DNA of 64,000 nucleotides from Gymnothorax reevesii (GCA_029721435.1 CM056581.1:70914712-70978711), one strand, 5' to 3'; counted from the first letter of the stretch, positions 1-10,978 are shown. Translations and numbers: made by a program. Notes: generated by a model from the sequence alone, not told the origin.

Positions 1-431
1 CCAATTCACTCCTATTATAGTCATACAGTGAAAATTCACTCATGTTTGTCACTTTCCCACTGATTTACACACAGAATGAAAATTTTTGACATGCAGAAGT
101 TAAAAAAAAGAAAGTTTTTAAAAAAGTGTATATCTTCACTACAGAGACTCATATTCACTTCCAATAGGCCATAAAAACACATTGGAAAAATGGATGGCAT
201 ATATGCAGTGCAACATTGATCTGAAGCATTTCCCAGGCCAGATACACGCAGAGATTCACATTCTGAGCTTAAAACCTCAAAGTAGCGTGTTTTCATGAAA
301 GAGCGTATGGAGACAATATCAGCGCTCTAGGTCGCTTCCTTAAGAAGATAGCAGCCAATTCACTCCTATTTAGTCATACAGTGAAAATTCACTCATGTTT
401 GTCACTTTCCCACTGATTTACACACAGAATG

Positions 432-478
432 AAAATTTTTGACATGCAGAAGTTAAAAAAAAGAAAGTTTTTAAAAAA
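432..478 (+). other. A-tract cluster of the monomer (predicted curved DNA)
   Basis: In the reference monomer A4T5 (432-440), A8 (455-462) and T5A6 (468-478) follow each other within 47 bp. The same cluster recurs in every monomer. Closely spaced A-tracts commonly bend DNA, and satellite DNAs often show this. The A8 run is the least stable position of the array: 8 in most copies, 9 in a subset (for example monomers at 7800, 10625, 13094, 13448, 19004, 20417, 21830), 10 in many copies with the GGATTG front, and 13 at 48966-48978. Curvature itself is inferred, not measured. Confidence 0.6.
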
Positions 479-549
479 GTGTATATCTTCACTACAGAGA
501 CTCATATTCACTTCCAATAGGCCATAAAAACACATTGGAAAAATGGATG

Positions 550-559
550 GCATATATGC
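550..559. other. 10-bp perfect palindrome GCATATATGC
   Basis: GCATATATGC is its own reverse complement and occurs in type-A and type-C monomers. In type B the first base pair is lost (CCATATATGC), leaving an 8-bp palindrome. A subset of right-domain type-A copies reads GGCAAATATG instead, which breaks it (monomers at 37267, 40440, 43966, 53132, 61597 and hybrid 36914). Other short dyads in the reference monomer are GTGAA-AA-TTCAC (381-392), AGCGCT (674-679) and the imperfect CTTCCTTAAGAAG (688-700). No binding protein can be named. Confidence 0.7.
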
Positions 560-596
560 AGTGCAACAGTGATCTGAAGCATTTCCCAGGCCAGAT

Positions 597-772
597 ACAC
601 GCAGAGATTCACATTCTGAGCCTAAAACCTCAAAGTAGCGTGTTTTCATGAAAGAGCGTATGGAGACAATATCAGCGCTCTAGGTCGCTTCCTTAAGAAG
701 ATAGCAGCCAATTCACTCCTATTTAGTCATACAGTGAAAATTCACTCATGTTTGTCACTTTCCCACTGATTT
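597..772 (+). repeat. Second ~176-bp half-unit of the monomer
   Basis: It begins at ACACGCAGA (597-605), the counterpart of ACACACAGA at 420. It then has CAGCGCTCT (673-681) facing CAGAGACTC, CTTCC at 688 facing CTTCC at 511, and CATACAGTG facing the TATGCAGTG context near 559. TTTCCCA in the next monomer is the counterpart of 582-588. Four of the five CpG of the monomer lie wholly in this half and the fifth is in its first bases. Similarity is patchy, so the doubling is old compared with the spread of the present array. Confidence 0.72.
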
Positions 773-1093
773 ACACACAGAATGAAAATTTTTGACATGC
801 AGAAGTTAAAAAAAAGAAAGTTTTTAAAAAAGTGTATATCTTCACTACAGAGACTCATATTCACTTCCAATAGGCCATACAAGCAAATTGGACAAATTGC
901 TGCCATATATGCAGTGCACAGTGATCTGAAGCATTTCCCAGCCCAGATACACGAACAGATTCACATTCTGAGATTAAAACCGAGAAGAAGCGTGTTTTCA
1001 TGAAAGAGCGTATGGAGACAATATCAGCGCTCTAGCTCGCTTCCTTAAGAAGATAGCAGCCAATTCACTCCTATTTAGTCATACAGTGAAAAT
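742..1093 (+). repeat. Type-B monomer with GAATG front (352 bp)
   Basis: Type B reads ACAAGCAAATTGGACAAATT after GGCCAT, then TTGCTGCC, GTGCACAG (one A fewer than type A, hence 352 bp), TTTCCCAGCCCAG and CACGAACAG. This copy has the GATTAAAACCGAG tail shared only with the monomers at 15920 and 25006. About 37 monomers are type B. Those with the GAATG front include 742, 15920, 25006, 26372, 34445, 35856, 38326, 39384, 40793, 42204, 45025, 45377, 46788, 48548, 49253, 51017, 53838, 55602, 59482, 62303 and 63009. Confidence 0.93.
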
Positions 1094-1446
1094 TCACTCA
1101 TGTTTGTCACTTTCCCACTGATTTACACACAGAATGAAAATTTTTGACATGCAGAAGTTAAAAAAAAGAAAGTTTTTAAAAAAGTGTATATCTTCACTAC
1201 AGAGACTCATATTCACTTCCAATAGGCCATAAAAACACATTGGAAAAATGGATGGCATATATGCAGTGCAACAGTGATCTGAAGCATTTCCCAGGCCAGA
1301 TACACGCAGAGATTCACATTCTGAGCTTAAAACCTCAAAGAAGCATGTTTTCATGAAAGAGCGTATGGAGACAATATCAGCGCTCTAGCTCGCTTCCTAA
1401 AGAAGATAGCAGCCAATTCACTCCTATTTAGTCATACAGTGAAAAT

Positions 1447-1799
1447 TCACTCATGTTTGTCACTTTCCCACTGATTTACACCCGGATTGAAACTTTTTGA
1501 CAAGCAGAAGTAAAAAAAAAGAAAGTTTATAAAAAAGTGCATATCTTCACTTCAGAGACTCATATTCACTTCCAATAGGCCATACAAGCACATTGGAAAA
1601 ATTGGTGGCATATATGCAGTGCAACAGAGATCTGAAGCATTTCCCAGGCCAGATACACGCAGAGATTCACATTCTGAGCTTAAAACCTCAAAGAAGCGTG
1701 TTTTCATGAAAGAGCGTATGGAGACAATATCAGCGCTCTAGCTCGCTTCCCTAAGAAGATAGCAGCCAATTCACTCCTATTTAGTCATACAGTGAAAAT
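1447..1799 (+). repeat. Type-C monomer with GGATTG front
   Basis: Type C reads ACAAGCACATTGG, AAAAATTGGTGGC and GTGCAACAGAGATC. With the GGATTG front it occurs only in the left domain: 1447, 3565, 16273, 17286, 25359 and 26019. The copies at 1447 and 3565 also share ACACCCGGATTG and a TTTATAAAAAAG change, which marks them as recent duplicates. The copies at 17286 and 26019 share GATACAAGCAG in place of GATACACGCAG. Confidence 0.92.
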
Positions 1800-2858
1800 T
1801 CACTCATGTTTGTCACTTTCCCACTGATTTACACACAGAATGAAAATTTTTGACATGCAGAAGTTAAAAAAAAGAAAGTTTTTAAAAAAGTGTATATCTT
1901 CACTACAGAGACTCATATTCACTTCCAATAGGCCATAAAAACACATTGGAAAAATGGATGGCATATATGCAGTGCCACAGTGATCTGAAGCATTTCCCAG
2001 GCCAGATACACGCAGAGATTCACATTCTGAGCTTAAAACCTCAAAGAAGCGTGTTTTCATGAAAGAGCGTATGGAGACAATATCAGCGCTCTAGCTCGCT
2101 TCCTGAAGAAGATAGAAGCCAATTCACTCCTATTTAGTCATACAGTGAAAATTCACTCATGTTTGTCACTTTCCCACTGATTTACACACAGAATGAAAAT
2201 TTTTGACATGCAGAAGTTAAAAAAAAGAAAGTTTTTAAAAAAGTGTATATCTTCACTACAGAGACTCATATTCACTTCCAATAGGCCATAAAAACACATT
2301 GGAAAAATGGATGGCATATATGCAGTGCAACAGTGATCTGAAGCATTTCCCAGGCCAGATACACGCAGAGATTCACATTCTGAGCTTAAAACCTCAAAGA
2401 AGCGTGTTTTCATGAAAGAGCGTATGGAGACAATATCAGCGCTCTAGCTCGCTTCCTGAAGAAGATAGAAGCCAATTCACTCCTATTTAGTCATACAGTG
2501 AAAATTCACTCATGTTTGTCACTTTCCCACTGATTTACACACAGAATGAAAATTTTTGACATGCAGAAGTTAAAAAAAAGAAAGTTTTTAAAAAAGTGTA
2601 TATCTTCACTACAGAGACTCATATTCACTTCCAATAGGCCATAAAAACACATTGGAAAAATGGATGGCATATATGCAGTGCAACAGTGATCTGAAGCATT
2701 TCCCAGGCCAGATACACGCAGAGATTCACATTCTGAGCTTAAAACCTCAAAGAAGCGTGTTTTCATGAAAGAGCGTATGGAGACAATATCAGCGCTCTAG
2801 CTCGCTTCCTTAAGAAGATAGCAGCCAATTCACTCCTATTTAGTCATACAGTGAAAAT

Positions 2859-3211
2859 TCACTCATGTTTGTCACTTTCCCACTGATTTACACACGGATT
2901 GAAACTTTTTGACAAGCAGAAGTAAAAAAAAAAGAAAGTTTTTAAAAAAGTGCATATCTTCACTTCAGAGACTCATATTCACTTCCAATAGGCCATACAA
3001 GCAAATTGGACAAATTGCTGCCATATATGCAGTGCACAGTGATCTGAAGCATTTCCCAGCCCAGATACACGAACAGATTCACTTTCTGAGCTTAAAACCT
3101 AGAAGAAGCGTGTTTTCATGAAAGAGCGTATGGAGACAATATCAGCGCTCTAGCTCGCTTCCTTAAGAAGATAGCAGCCAATTCACTCCTATTTAGTCAT
3201 ACAGTGAAAAT
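2859..3211 (+). repeat. Type-B monomer with GGATTG front
   Basis: This version combines the type-B body with the alternative front ACACGGATTGAAAC, TTTTTGACAAGCAG, a longer A-run, GTGCATATC and CACTTCAGAG, and ends with CTTTCTGAGC and CCTAGAAG. Others are at 4977, 9919, 18298, 19711, 21124, 27383, 28796, 30209, 31975, 33740, 40089, 43615, 52781 and 61246. The copies at 31975 and 33740 share GCATGTC and CTTTCAATAGG. The copies at 18298 and 27383 share CTTCTGAG and GAGTTTAAAACC. Confidence 0.92.
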
Positions 3212-5682
3212 TCACTCATGTTTTTCACTTTCCCACTGATTTACACACAGAATGAAAATTTTTGACACGCAGAAGTTAAAAAAAAGAAAGTTTTTAAAAA
3301 AGTGTATATCTTCACTACAGAGACTCATATTCACTTCCAATAGGCCATAAAAACACATTGGAAAAATGGATGGCATATATGCAGTGCAACAGTGATCTGA
3401 AGCATTTCCCAGGCCAGATACACGCAGAGATTCACATTCTGAGCTTAAAACCTCAAAGAAGCATGTTTTCATGAAAGAGCGTATGGAGACAATATCAGCG
3501 CTCTAGCTCGCTTCCTAAAGAAGATAGCAGCCAATTCACTCCTATTTAGTCATACAGTGAAAATTCACTCATGTTTGTCACTTTCCCACTGATTTACACC
3601 CGGATTGAAACTTTTTGACAAGCAGAAGTAAAAAAAAAGAAAGTTTATAAAAAAGTGCATATCTTCACTTCAGAGACTCATATTCACTTCCAATAGGCCA
3701 TACAAGCACATTGGAAAAATTGGTGGCATATATGCAGTGCAACAGAGATCTGAAGCATTTCCCAGGCCAGATACACGCAGAGATTCACATTCTGAGCTTA
3801 AAACCTCAAAGAAGCGTGTTTTCATGAAAGAGCGTATGGAGACAATATCAGCGCTCTAGCTCGCTTCCCTAAGAAGATAGCAGCCAATTCACTCCTATTT
3901 AGTCATACAGTGAAAATTCACTCATGTTTGTCACTTTCCCACTGATTTACACACAGAATGAAAATTTTTGACATGCAGAAGTTAAAAAAAAGAAAGTTTT
4001 TAAAAAAGTGTATATCTTCACTACAGAGACTCATATTCACTTCCAATAGGCCATAAAAACACATTGGAAAAATGGATGGCATATATGCAGTGCCACAGTG
4101 ATCTGAAGCATTTCCCAGGCCAGATACACGCAGAGATTCACATTCTGAGCTTAAAACCTCAAAGAAGCGTGTTTTCATGAAAGAGCGTATGGAGACAATA
4201 TCAGCGCTCTAGCTCGCTTCCTGAAGAAGATAGAAGCCAATTCACTCCTATTTAGTCATACAGTGAAAATTCACTCATGTTTGTCACTTTCCCACTGATT
4301 TACACACAGAATGAAAATTTTTGACATGCAGAAGTTAAAAAAAAGAAAGTTTTTAAAAAAGTGTATATCTTCACTACAGAGACTCATATTCACTTCCAAT
4401 AGGCCATAAAAACACATTGGAAAAATGGATGGCATATATGCAGTGCAACAGTGATCTGAAGCATTTCCCAGGCCAGATACACGCAGAGATTCACATTCTG
4501 AGCTTAAAACCTCAAAGAAGCGTGTTTTCATGAAAGAGCGTATGGAGACAATATCAGCGCTCTAGCTCGCTTCCTGAAGAAGATAGAAGCCAATTCACTC
4601 CTATTTAGTCATACAGTGAAAATTCACTCATGTTTGTCACTTTCCCACTGATTTACACACAGAATGAAAATTTTTGACATGCAGAAGTTAAAAAAAAGAA
4701 AGTTTTTAAAAAAGTGTATATCTTCACTACAGAGACTCATATTCACTTCCAATAGGCCATAAAAACACATTGGAAAAATGGATGGCATATATGCAGTGCA
4801 ACAGTGATCTGAAGCATTTCCCAGGCCAGATACACGCAGAGATTCACATTCTGAGCTTAAAACCTCAAAGAAGCGTGTTTTCATGAAAGAGCGTATGGAG
4901 ACAATATCAGCGCTCTAGCTCGCTTCCTTAAGAAGATAGCAGCCAATTCACTCCTATTTAGTCATACAGTGAAAATTCACTCATGTTTGTCACTTTCCCA
5001 CTGATTTACACACGGATTGAAACTTTTTGACAAGCAGAAGTAAAAAAAAAAGAAAGTTTTTAAAAAAGTGCATATCTTCACTTCAGAGACTCATATTCAC
5101 TTCCAATAGGCCATACAAGCAAATTGGACAAATTGCTGCCATATATGCAGTGCACAGTGATCTGAAGCATTTCCCAGCCCAGATACACGAACAGATTCAC
5201 TTTCTGAGCTTAAAACCTAGAAGAAGCGTGTTTTCATGAAAGAGCGTATGGAGACAATATCAGCGCTCTAGCTCGCTTCCTTAAGAAGATAGCAGCCAAT
5301 TCACTCCTATTTAGTCATACAGTGAAAATTCACTCATGTTTTTCACTTTCCCACTGATTTACACACAGAATGAAAATTTTTGACACGCAGAAGTTAAAAA
5401 AAAGAAAGTTTTTAAAAAAGTGTATATCTTCACTACAGAGACTCATATTCACTTCCAATAGGCCATAAAAACACATTGGAAAAATGGATGGCATATATGC
5501 AGTGCAACAATGATCTGAAGCATTTCCCAGGCCAGATACACGCAGAGATTCACATTCTGAGCTTAAAACCTCAAAGAAGCGTGTTTTCATGAAAGAGCGT
5601 ATGGAGACAATATCAGCGCTCTAGCTCGCTTCCTTAAGAAGATAGCAGCCAATTCACTCCTATTTAGTCATACAGTGAAAAT

Positions 5683-7799
5683 TCACTCATGTTTGTCACT
5701 TTCCCACTGATTTACACACAGAATGAAAATTTTTGACATGCAGAAGTTAAAAAAAAGAAAGTTTTTAAAAAAGTGTATATCTTCACTACAGAGACTCATA
5801 TTCACTTCCAATAGGCCATAAAAACACATTGGAAAAATGGATGGCATATATGCAGTGCAACAGTGATCTGAAGCATTTCCCAGGCCAGATACACGCAGAG
5901 ATTCACATTCTGAGCTTAAAACCTCAAAGTAGCGTGTTTTCATGAAAGAGCGTATGGAGACAATATCAGCGCTCTAGGTCGCTTCCTTAAGAAGATAGCA
6001 GCCAATTCACTCCTATTTAGTCATACAGTGAAAATTCACTCATGTTTGTCACTTTCCCACTGATTTACACACAGAATGAAAATTTTTGACATGCAGAAGT
6101 TAAAAAAAAGAAAGTTTTTAAAAAAGTGTATATCTTCACTACAGAGACTCATATTCACTTCCAATAGGCCAGAGAAACACATTGGAAAAATCTATGGCAT
6201 ATATGCAGTGCAACAGTGATCTGAAGCATTTCCCAGGCCAGATACACGCAGAGATTCACATTCTGAGCTTAAAACCTCAAAGTAGCGTGTTTTCATGAAG
6301 AGCGTATGGAGACAATATCAGCGCTCTAGGTCGCTTCCTTAAGAAGATAGCAGCCAATTCACTCCTATTGAGTCATACAGTGAAAATTCACTCATGTTTG
6401 TCACTTTCCCACTGATTTACACACAGAATGAAAATTTTTGACATGCAGAAGTTAAAAAAAAGAAAGTTTTTAAAAAAGTGTATGTCTTCACTACAGAGAC
6501 TCATATTCACTTCCAATAGGCCATAAAAACACATTGGAAAAATGGATGGCATATATGCAGTGCAACAGTGATCTGAAGCATTTCCCAGGCCAGATACACG
6601 CAGAGATTCACATTCTGAGCTTAAAACCTCAAAGAAGCGTGTTTTCATGAAAGAGCGTATGGAGACAATATCAGCGCTCTAGCTCGCTTCCTTAAGAAGA
6701 TAGAAGCCAATTCACTCCTATTTAGTCATACAGTGAAAATTCACTCATGTTTGTCACTTTCCCACTGATTTACACACAGAATGAAAATTTTTGACACGCA
6801 GAAGTTAAAAAAAAGAAAGTTTTTAAAAAAGTGTATATCTTCACTACAGAGACTCATATTCACTTCCAATAGGCCATAAAAACACATTGGAAAAATGGAT
6901 GGCATATATGCAGTGCAACAGTGATCTCAAGCATTTCCCAGGCCAGATACACGCAGAGATTCACATTCTGAGCTTAAAACCTCAAAGAAGCGTGTTTTCA
7001 TGAAAGAGCGTATGGAGACAATATCAGCGCTCTAGCTCGCTTCCTTAAGAAGATAGCAGCCAATTCACTCCTATTTAGTCATACAGTGAAAATTCACTCA
7101 TGTTTGTCACTTTCCCACTGATTTACACACAGAATGAAAATTTTTGACATGCAGAAGTTAAAAAAAAGAAAGTTTTTAAAAAAGTGTATATCTTCACTAC
7201 AGAGACTCATATTCACTTCCAATAGGCCATAAAAACACATTGGAAAAATGGATGGCATATATGCAGTGCAACAGTGATCTGAAGCATTTCCCAGGCCAGA
7301 TACACGCAGAGATTCACATTCTGAGCTTAAAACCTCAAAGTAGCGTGTTTTCATGAAAGAGCGTATGGAGACAATATCAGCGCTCTAGGTCGCTTCCTTA
7401 AGAAGATAGCAGCCAATTCACTCCTATTTAGTCATACAGTGAAAATTCACTCATGTTTGTCACTTTCCCACTGATTTACACACAGAATGAAAATTTTTGA
7501 CACGCAGAAGTTAAAAAAAAGAAAGTTTTTAAAAAAGTGTATATCTTCACTACAGAGACTCATATTCACTTCCAATAGGCCATAAAAACACATTGGAAAA
7601 ATGGATGGCATATATGCAGTGCAACAATGATCTGAAGCATTTCCCAGGCCAGATACACGCAGAGATTCACATTCTGAGCTTAAAACCTCAAAGAAGCGTG
7701 TTTTCATGAAAGAGCGTATGGAGACAATATCAGCGCTCTAGCTCGCTTCCTTAAGAAGATAGCAGCCAATTCACTCCTATTTTGTCATACAGTGAAAAT
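5683..7799 (+). repeat. Six type-A monomers without clear higher-order period
   Basis: Monomers at 5683, 6036, 6388, 6741, 7094 and 7447 are all type A. The copy at 6036 has the unusual GGCCAGAGAAACAC and AAATCTATGG, shared in part only with 12741, and a one-base loss at about 6297 (CATGAAGAGCG). The copy at 6741 has GACACGCAG and ATCTCAAGC, otherwise seen at 31622 and 33387. The pair 7094-7447 resembles the pairs 10979-11332 and 11685-12035. Confidence 0.85.
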
Positions 7800-9212
7800 T
7801 CACTCATGTTTGTCACTTTCCCACTGATTTACACACAGAATGAAAATTTTTGACATGCAGAAGTTAAAAAAAAAGAAAGTTTTTAAAAAAGTGTATATCT
7901 TCACTACAGAGACTCATATTCACTTCCAATAGGCCATAAAAACACATTGGAAAAATGGATGGCATATATGCAGTGCAACAGTGATCTGAAGCATTTCCCA
8001 GGCCAGATACACGCAGAGATTCACATTCTGAGCTTAAAACCTCAAAGTAGCGTGTTTTCATGAAAGAGCGTATGGAGAAAATATCAGCGCTCTAGCTCGC
8101 TTCCTTAAGAAGATAGAAGCCAATTCACTCCTATTTAGTCATACAGTGAAAATTCACTCATTTTTGTCACTTTCCCACTGATTTACACACAGAATGAAAA
8201 TTTTTGACACGCAGAGGTTAAAAAAAAGAAAGTTTTTAAAAAAGTGTATATCTTCACTACAGAGACTCATATTCACTTCCAATAGGCCATAAAAACACAT
8301 TGGAAAAATGGATGGCATATATGCAGTGCAACAGTGATCTGAAGCATTTCCCAGGCCAGATACACGCAGAGATTCACATTCTGAGCTTAAAACCTCAAAG
8401 AAGCGTGTTTTCATGAAAGAGCGTATGGAGACAATATCAGAGCTCTAGCTCGCTTCCTTAAGAAGATAGCAGCCAATTCACTCCTATTTAGTCATACAGT
8501 GAAAATTCACTCATGTTTGTCACTTTCCCACTGATTTACACACGAGTTGAAACTTTTTGACAAGCAGAAGTAAAAAAAAAGAAAGTTTTTAAAAAAGTGT
8601 ATATCTTCACTACAGAGACTCATATTCACTTCCAATAGGCCATAAAAACACATTGGAAAAATGGATGGCATATATGCAGTGCAACAATGATCTGAAGCAT
8701 TTCCCAGGCCAGATACACGCAGAGATTCACATTCTGAGCTTAAAACCTCAAAGAAGCGTGTTTTCATGAAAGAGCGTATGGAGACAATATCAGCGCTCTA
8801 GCTCGCTTCCTTAAGAAGATAGCAGCCAATTCACTCCTATTTAGTCATACAGTGAAAATTCACTCATGTTTGTCACTTTCCCACTGATTTACACACGGAT
8901 TGAAACTTTTTGACATGCAGAAGTTAAAAAAAAGAAAGTTTTTAAAAAAGTGTATATCTTCACTACAGAGACTCATATTCACTTCCAATAGGCCATAAAA
9001 ACACATTGGAAATATGGATGGCATATATGCAGTGCAACAATGATCTGAAGCATTTCCCAGGCCAGATACACGCAGAGATTCACATTCTGAGCTTAAAACC
9101 TCAAAGAAGCGTGTTTTCATGAAAGAGCGTATGGAGACAATATTAGCGCTCTAGCTCGCTTCCTTAAGAAGATAGCAGCCAATTCACTCCTATTTAGTCA
9201 TACAGTGAAAAT
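7800..9212 (+). repeat. Four-monomer type-A block, copy 1
   Basis: Monomers at 7800, 8154, 8507 and 8860 match 13448-14860 and 22537-23948 in order. Markers are the mixed tail in the first, CAGAGCTCTAG in the second, a GACAAGCAG front in the third, and GGAAATATGG with AATATTAGCG in the fourth. This first copy has its own changes (CATTTTTGTC at 8159, GCAGAGG at 8213, ACACGAGTTG near 8540), so it is the most diverged of the three. Confidence 0.82.
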
Positions 9213-10978
9213 TCACTCATGTTTGTCACTTTCCCACTGATTTACACACAGAATGAAAATTTTTGACATGCAGAAGTTAAAAAAAAGAAAGTTTTTAAAA
9301 AAGTGTATATCTTCACTACAGAGACTCATATTCACTTCCAATAGGCCATAAAAACACATTGGAAAAATGGATGGCATATATGCAGTGCAACAGTGATCTG
9401 AAGCATTTCCCAGGCCAGATACACGCAGAGATTCACATTCTGAGCTTAAAACCTCAAAGAAGCGTGGTTTCATGAAAGAGCGTATGGACACAATATCAGC
9501 GCTCTAGCTCGCTTCCTTAAGAAGATAGAAGCCAATTCACTCCTATTTAGTCATACAGTGAAAATTCACTCATGTTTGTCACTTTCCCACTGATTTACAC
9601 ACAGAATGAAAATTTTTGACATGCAGAAGTTAAAAAAAAGAAAGTTTTTAAAAAAGTGTATATCTTCACTACAGAGACTCATATTCACTTCCAATAGGCC
9701 ATAAAAACACATTGGAAAAATGGATGGCATATATGCAGTGCAACAGTGATCTGAAGCATTTCCCAGGCCAGATACACGCAGAGATTCACATTCTGAGCTT
9801 AAAACCTCAAAGAAGCGTGTTTTCATGAAAGAGCGTATGGAGACAATATCAGCGCTCTAGCTCGCTTCCTTAAGAAGATAGCAGCCAATTCACTCCTATT
9901 TAGTCATACAGTGAAAATTCACTCATGTTTGTCACTTTCCCACTGATTTACACACGGATTGAAACTTTTTGACAAGCAGAAGTAAAAAAAAAAGAAAGTT
10001 TTTAAAAAAGTGCATATCTTCACTTCAGAGACTCATATTCACTTCCAATAGGCCATACAAGCAAATTGGACAAATTGCTGCCATATATGCAGTGCACAGT
10101 GATCTGAAGCATTTCCCAGCCCAGATACACGAACAGATTCACTTTCTGAGCTTAAAACCTAGAAGAAGCGTGTTTTCATGAAAGAGCGTATGGAGACAAT
10201 ATCAGCGCTCTAGCTCGCTTCCTTAAGAAGATAGCAGCCAATTCACTCCTATTTAGTCATACAGTGAAAATTCACTCATGTTTGTCACTTTCCCACTGAT
10301 TTACACACAGAATGAAAATTTTTGACATGCAGAAGTTAAAAAAAAGAAAGTTTTTAAAAAAGTGTATATCTTCACTTCAGAGACTAATATTCACTTCCAA
10401 TAGGCCATACAAGCACATTGGAAAAATTGGTGGCATATATGCAGTGCAACAGAGATCTGAAGCATTTCCCAGGCCAGATACACGCAGAGATTCACATTCT
10501 GACCTTAAAACCTCAAAGAAGCGTGTTTTCATGAAAGAGCGTATGGAGACAATATCAGCGCTCTAGCTCGCTTCCCTAAGAAGATAGCAGCCAATTCACT
10601 CCTATTTAGTCATACAGTGAAAATTCACTCATGTTTGTCACTTTCCCACTGATTTACACACAGAATGAAAATTTTTGACATGCAGAAGTTAAAAAAAAAG
10701 AAAGTTTTTAAAAAAGTGTATATCTTCACTACAGAGACTCATATTCACTTCCAATAGGCCATAAAAAAACATTGGAAAAATGGATGGCATATATGCAGTG
10801 CAACAGTGATCTGAAGCATTTCCCAGGCCAGATACACGCAGAGATTCACATTCTGAGCTTAAAACCTCAAAGTAGCGTGTTTTCATGAAAGAGCGTATGG
10901 AGACAATATCAGCGCTCTAGCTCGCTTCCTAAAGAAGATAGAAGCCAATTCACTCCTATTTAGTCATACAGTGAAAAT
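9213..10978 (+). repeat. A-A-B-C-A block related to the 4-monomer unit
   Basis: Monomers at 9213 (A), 9566 (A), 9919 (B with GGATTG front), 10272 (C with GACCTT tail) and 10625 (A with nine A in the run) have the same order as the B-C-A-A units expanded at 18.3-22.5 kb, but occur once here. The copy at 9213 has a private GCGTGGTTTC; the copy at 10625 has AAAAAAACATTGG. This may be close to the form from which the later expansion started. Confidence 0.78.
10272..10624 (+). repeat. Type-C monomer with GAATG front
   Basis: This version has the GAATG front, CACTTCAGAGACTAATATTC and the type-C body. In the left domain its tail reads CTGACCTT (10272, 18651, 20064, 21477, 27736, 29149, 30562, 32327). 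In the right domain it reads CTGAGCTT (35150, 41498, 47493, 49958, 54543, 58423). The split by domain supports separate homogenisation. Most copies are followed by a CTTCCCTAAG junction to the next monomer. Confidence 0.9.

Larger units (their letters stand above)
420..596 (+). repeat. First ~177-bp half-unit of the monomer
   Basis: Shown on the reference monomer. It begins at ACACACAGA (420-428) and contains CAGAGACTC (495-503), CTTCC (511-515), CAGTG (559-563) and TTTCCCA (582-588). Each has a counterpart in the following half-unit at an offset of 176-180 bp. The half is richer in A-tracts than its partner. This indicates that the 353-bp monomer arose by doubling an older nucleosome-sized repeat, after which the halves diverged. 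Confidence 0.75.
389..741 (+). repeat. Reference type-A monomer (353 bp)
   Basis: This copy stands for the commonest family, about 119 of 181 monomers. In order it carries the front block ACACAGAATG, a run of eight A (455-462), a T5A6 block (468-478), GTGTATATCTTCACTACAG, GGCCATAAAAACACATTGG, the 10-bp palindrome GCATATATGC (550-559), GTGCAACAGTGATC, TTTCCCAGGCCAGATACACG, a tail with AGTAGCG and CTAGGTCGC, and CTTCCTTAAGAAG. Type-A copies have two main tails: AGTAGCG usually goes with CTAGGTCGC, and AGAAGCG usually with CTAGCTCGC. Mixed tails occur near 7.8-8.1, 13.5-13.8, 22.5-22.8, 23.9-24.2, 40.0 and 43.5 kb. Type A differs from B and C mainly between GGCCATA and the AGCG tail. Confidence 0.95.
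36..1093 (+). repeat. Three-monomer block A-A-B, copy 1
   Basis: The monomers at 36, 389 and 742 correspond in order to those at 15214, 15567 and 15920 and at 24302, 24655 and 25006. The shared markers are CAACATTGATC in the first monomer and the GATTAAAACCGAG tail in the third. The offset to the second copy is about 15.18 kb. After this block the neighbours differ from the other two copies, so this is the far end of an older long duplication that has since been rearranged. Confidence 0.8.
1094..5682 (+). repeat. Six-monomer higher-order repeat (2,118 bp), two tandem copies
   Basis: Monomers at 1094, 1447, 1800, 2153, 2506 and 2859 (A, C, A, A, A, B) recur 2,118 bp downstream at 3212, 3565, 3918, 4271, 4624 and 4977, and the next unit begins at 5330. 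Shared private changes include AGCATGTTTTC near 1340 and 3458 and ACACCCGG near 1480 and 3598. The left breakpoint lies inside the first monomer, because 1094 lacks the CATGTTTTTCAC and GACACGCAG changes that link 3212 with 5330. The right edge lies inside 5330, which returns to AGCGTG and carries CAACAATGATC. Confidence 0.88.

Noticed and set aside
36..296. An 86-codon open frame on the minus strand in most type-A monomers (for example 36-296 and 389-649).
   Set aside because: It recurs only because the monomer recurs. The A-run changes length between copies and cuts the frame to 65 codons in many monomers (for example 7864-8061, 13158-13355, 19068-19265). A single base change at the stop extends it at 54881-55156 and 58761-59036. 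The monomer length is not a multiple of three, and the variants include many amino-acid changes. I see no sign of selection on a protein.
528..550. Possible CENP-B box around ACACATTGGAAAAATGG.
   Set aside because: Only the inner TTGGAA matches. The essential TTCG and CGGG parts of the known box are absent in types A, B and C.
671..700. Possible kinship with primate alpha satellite through the AGCGCT core and ATATCTTCAC.
   Set aside because: The matches are about ten bases or fewer, and their order in the monomer differs from alpha satellite. I cannot support homology without an alignment.
388..716. Five TTCAC motifs per monomer (388, 488, 507, 608, 712) as possible binding sites or an ancestral short repeat.
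   Set aside because: The spacing is irregular and the motif is short enough to recur by chance. Only those explained by the 177-bp dimer are informative.
782..1003. Plus-strand frames of 70-84 codons in type-B and type-C monomers, rich in Lys and Arg.
   Set aside because: The basic start is simply the translated A-tract. The start and frame depend on A-run length, and the ends change with the B or C body. I recognise no protein family, and the frames are by-products of repeat variants.
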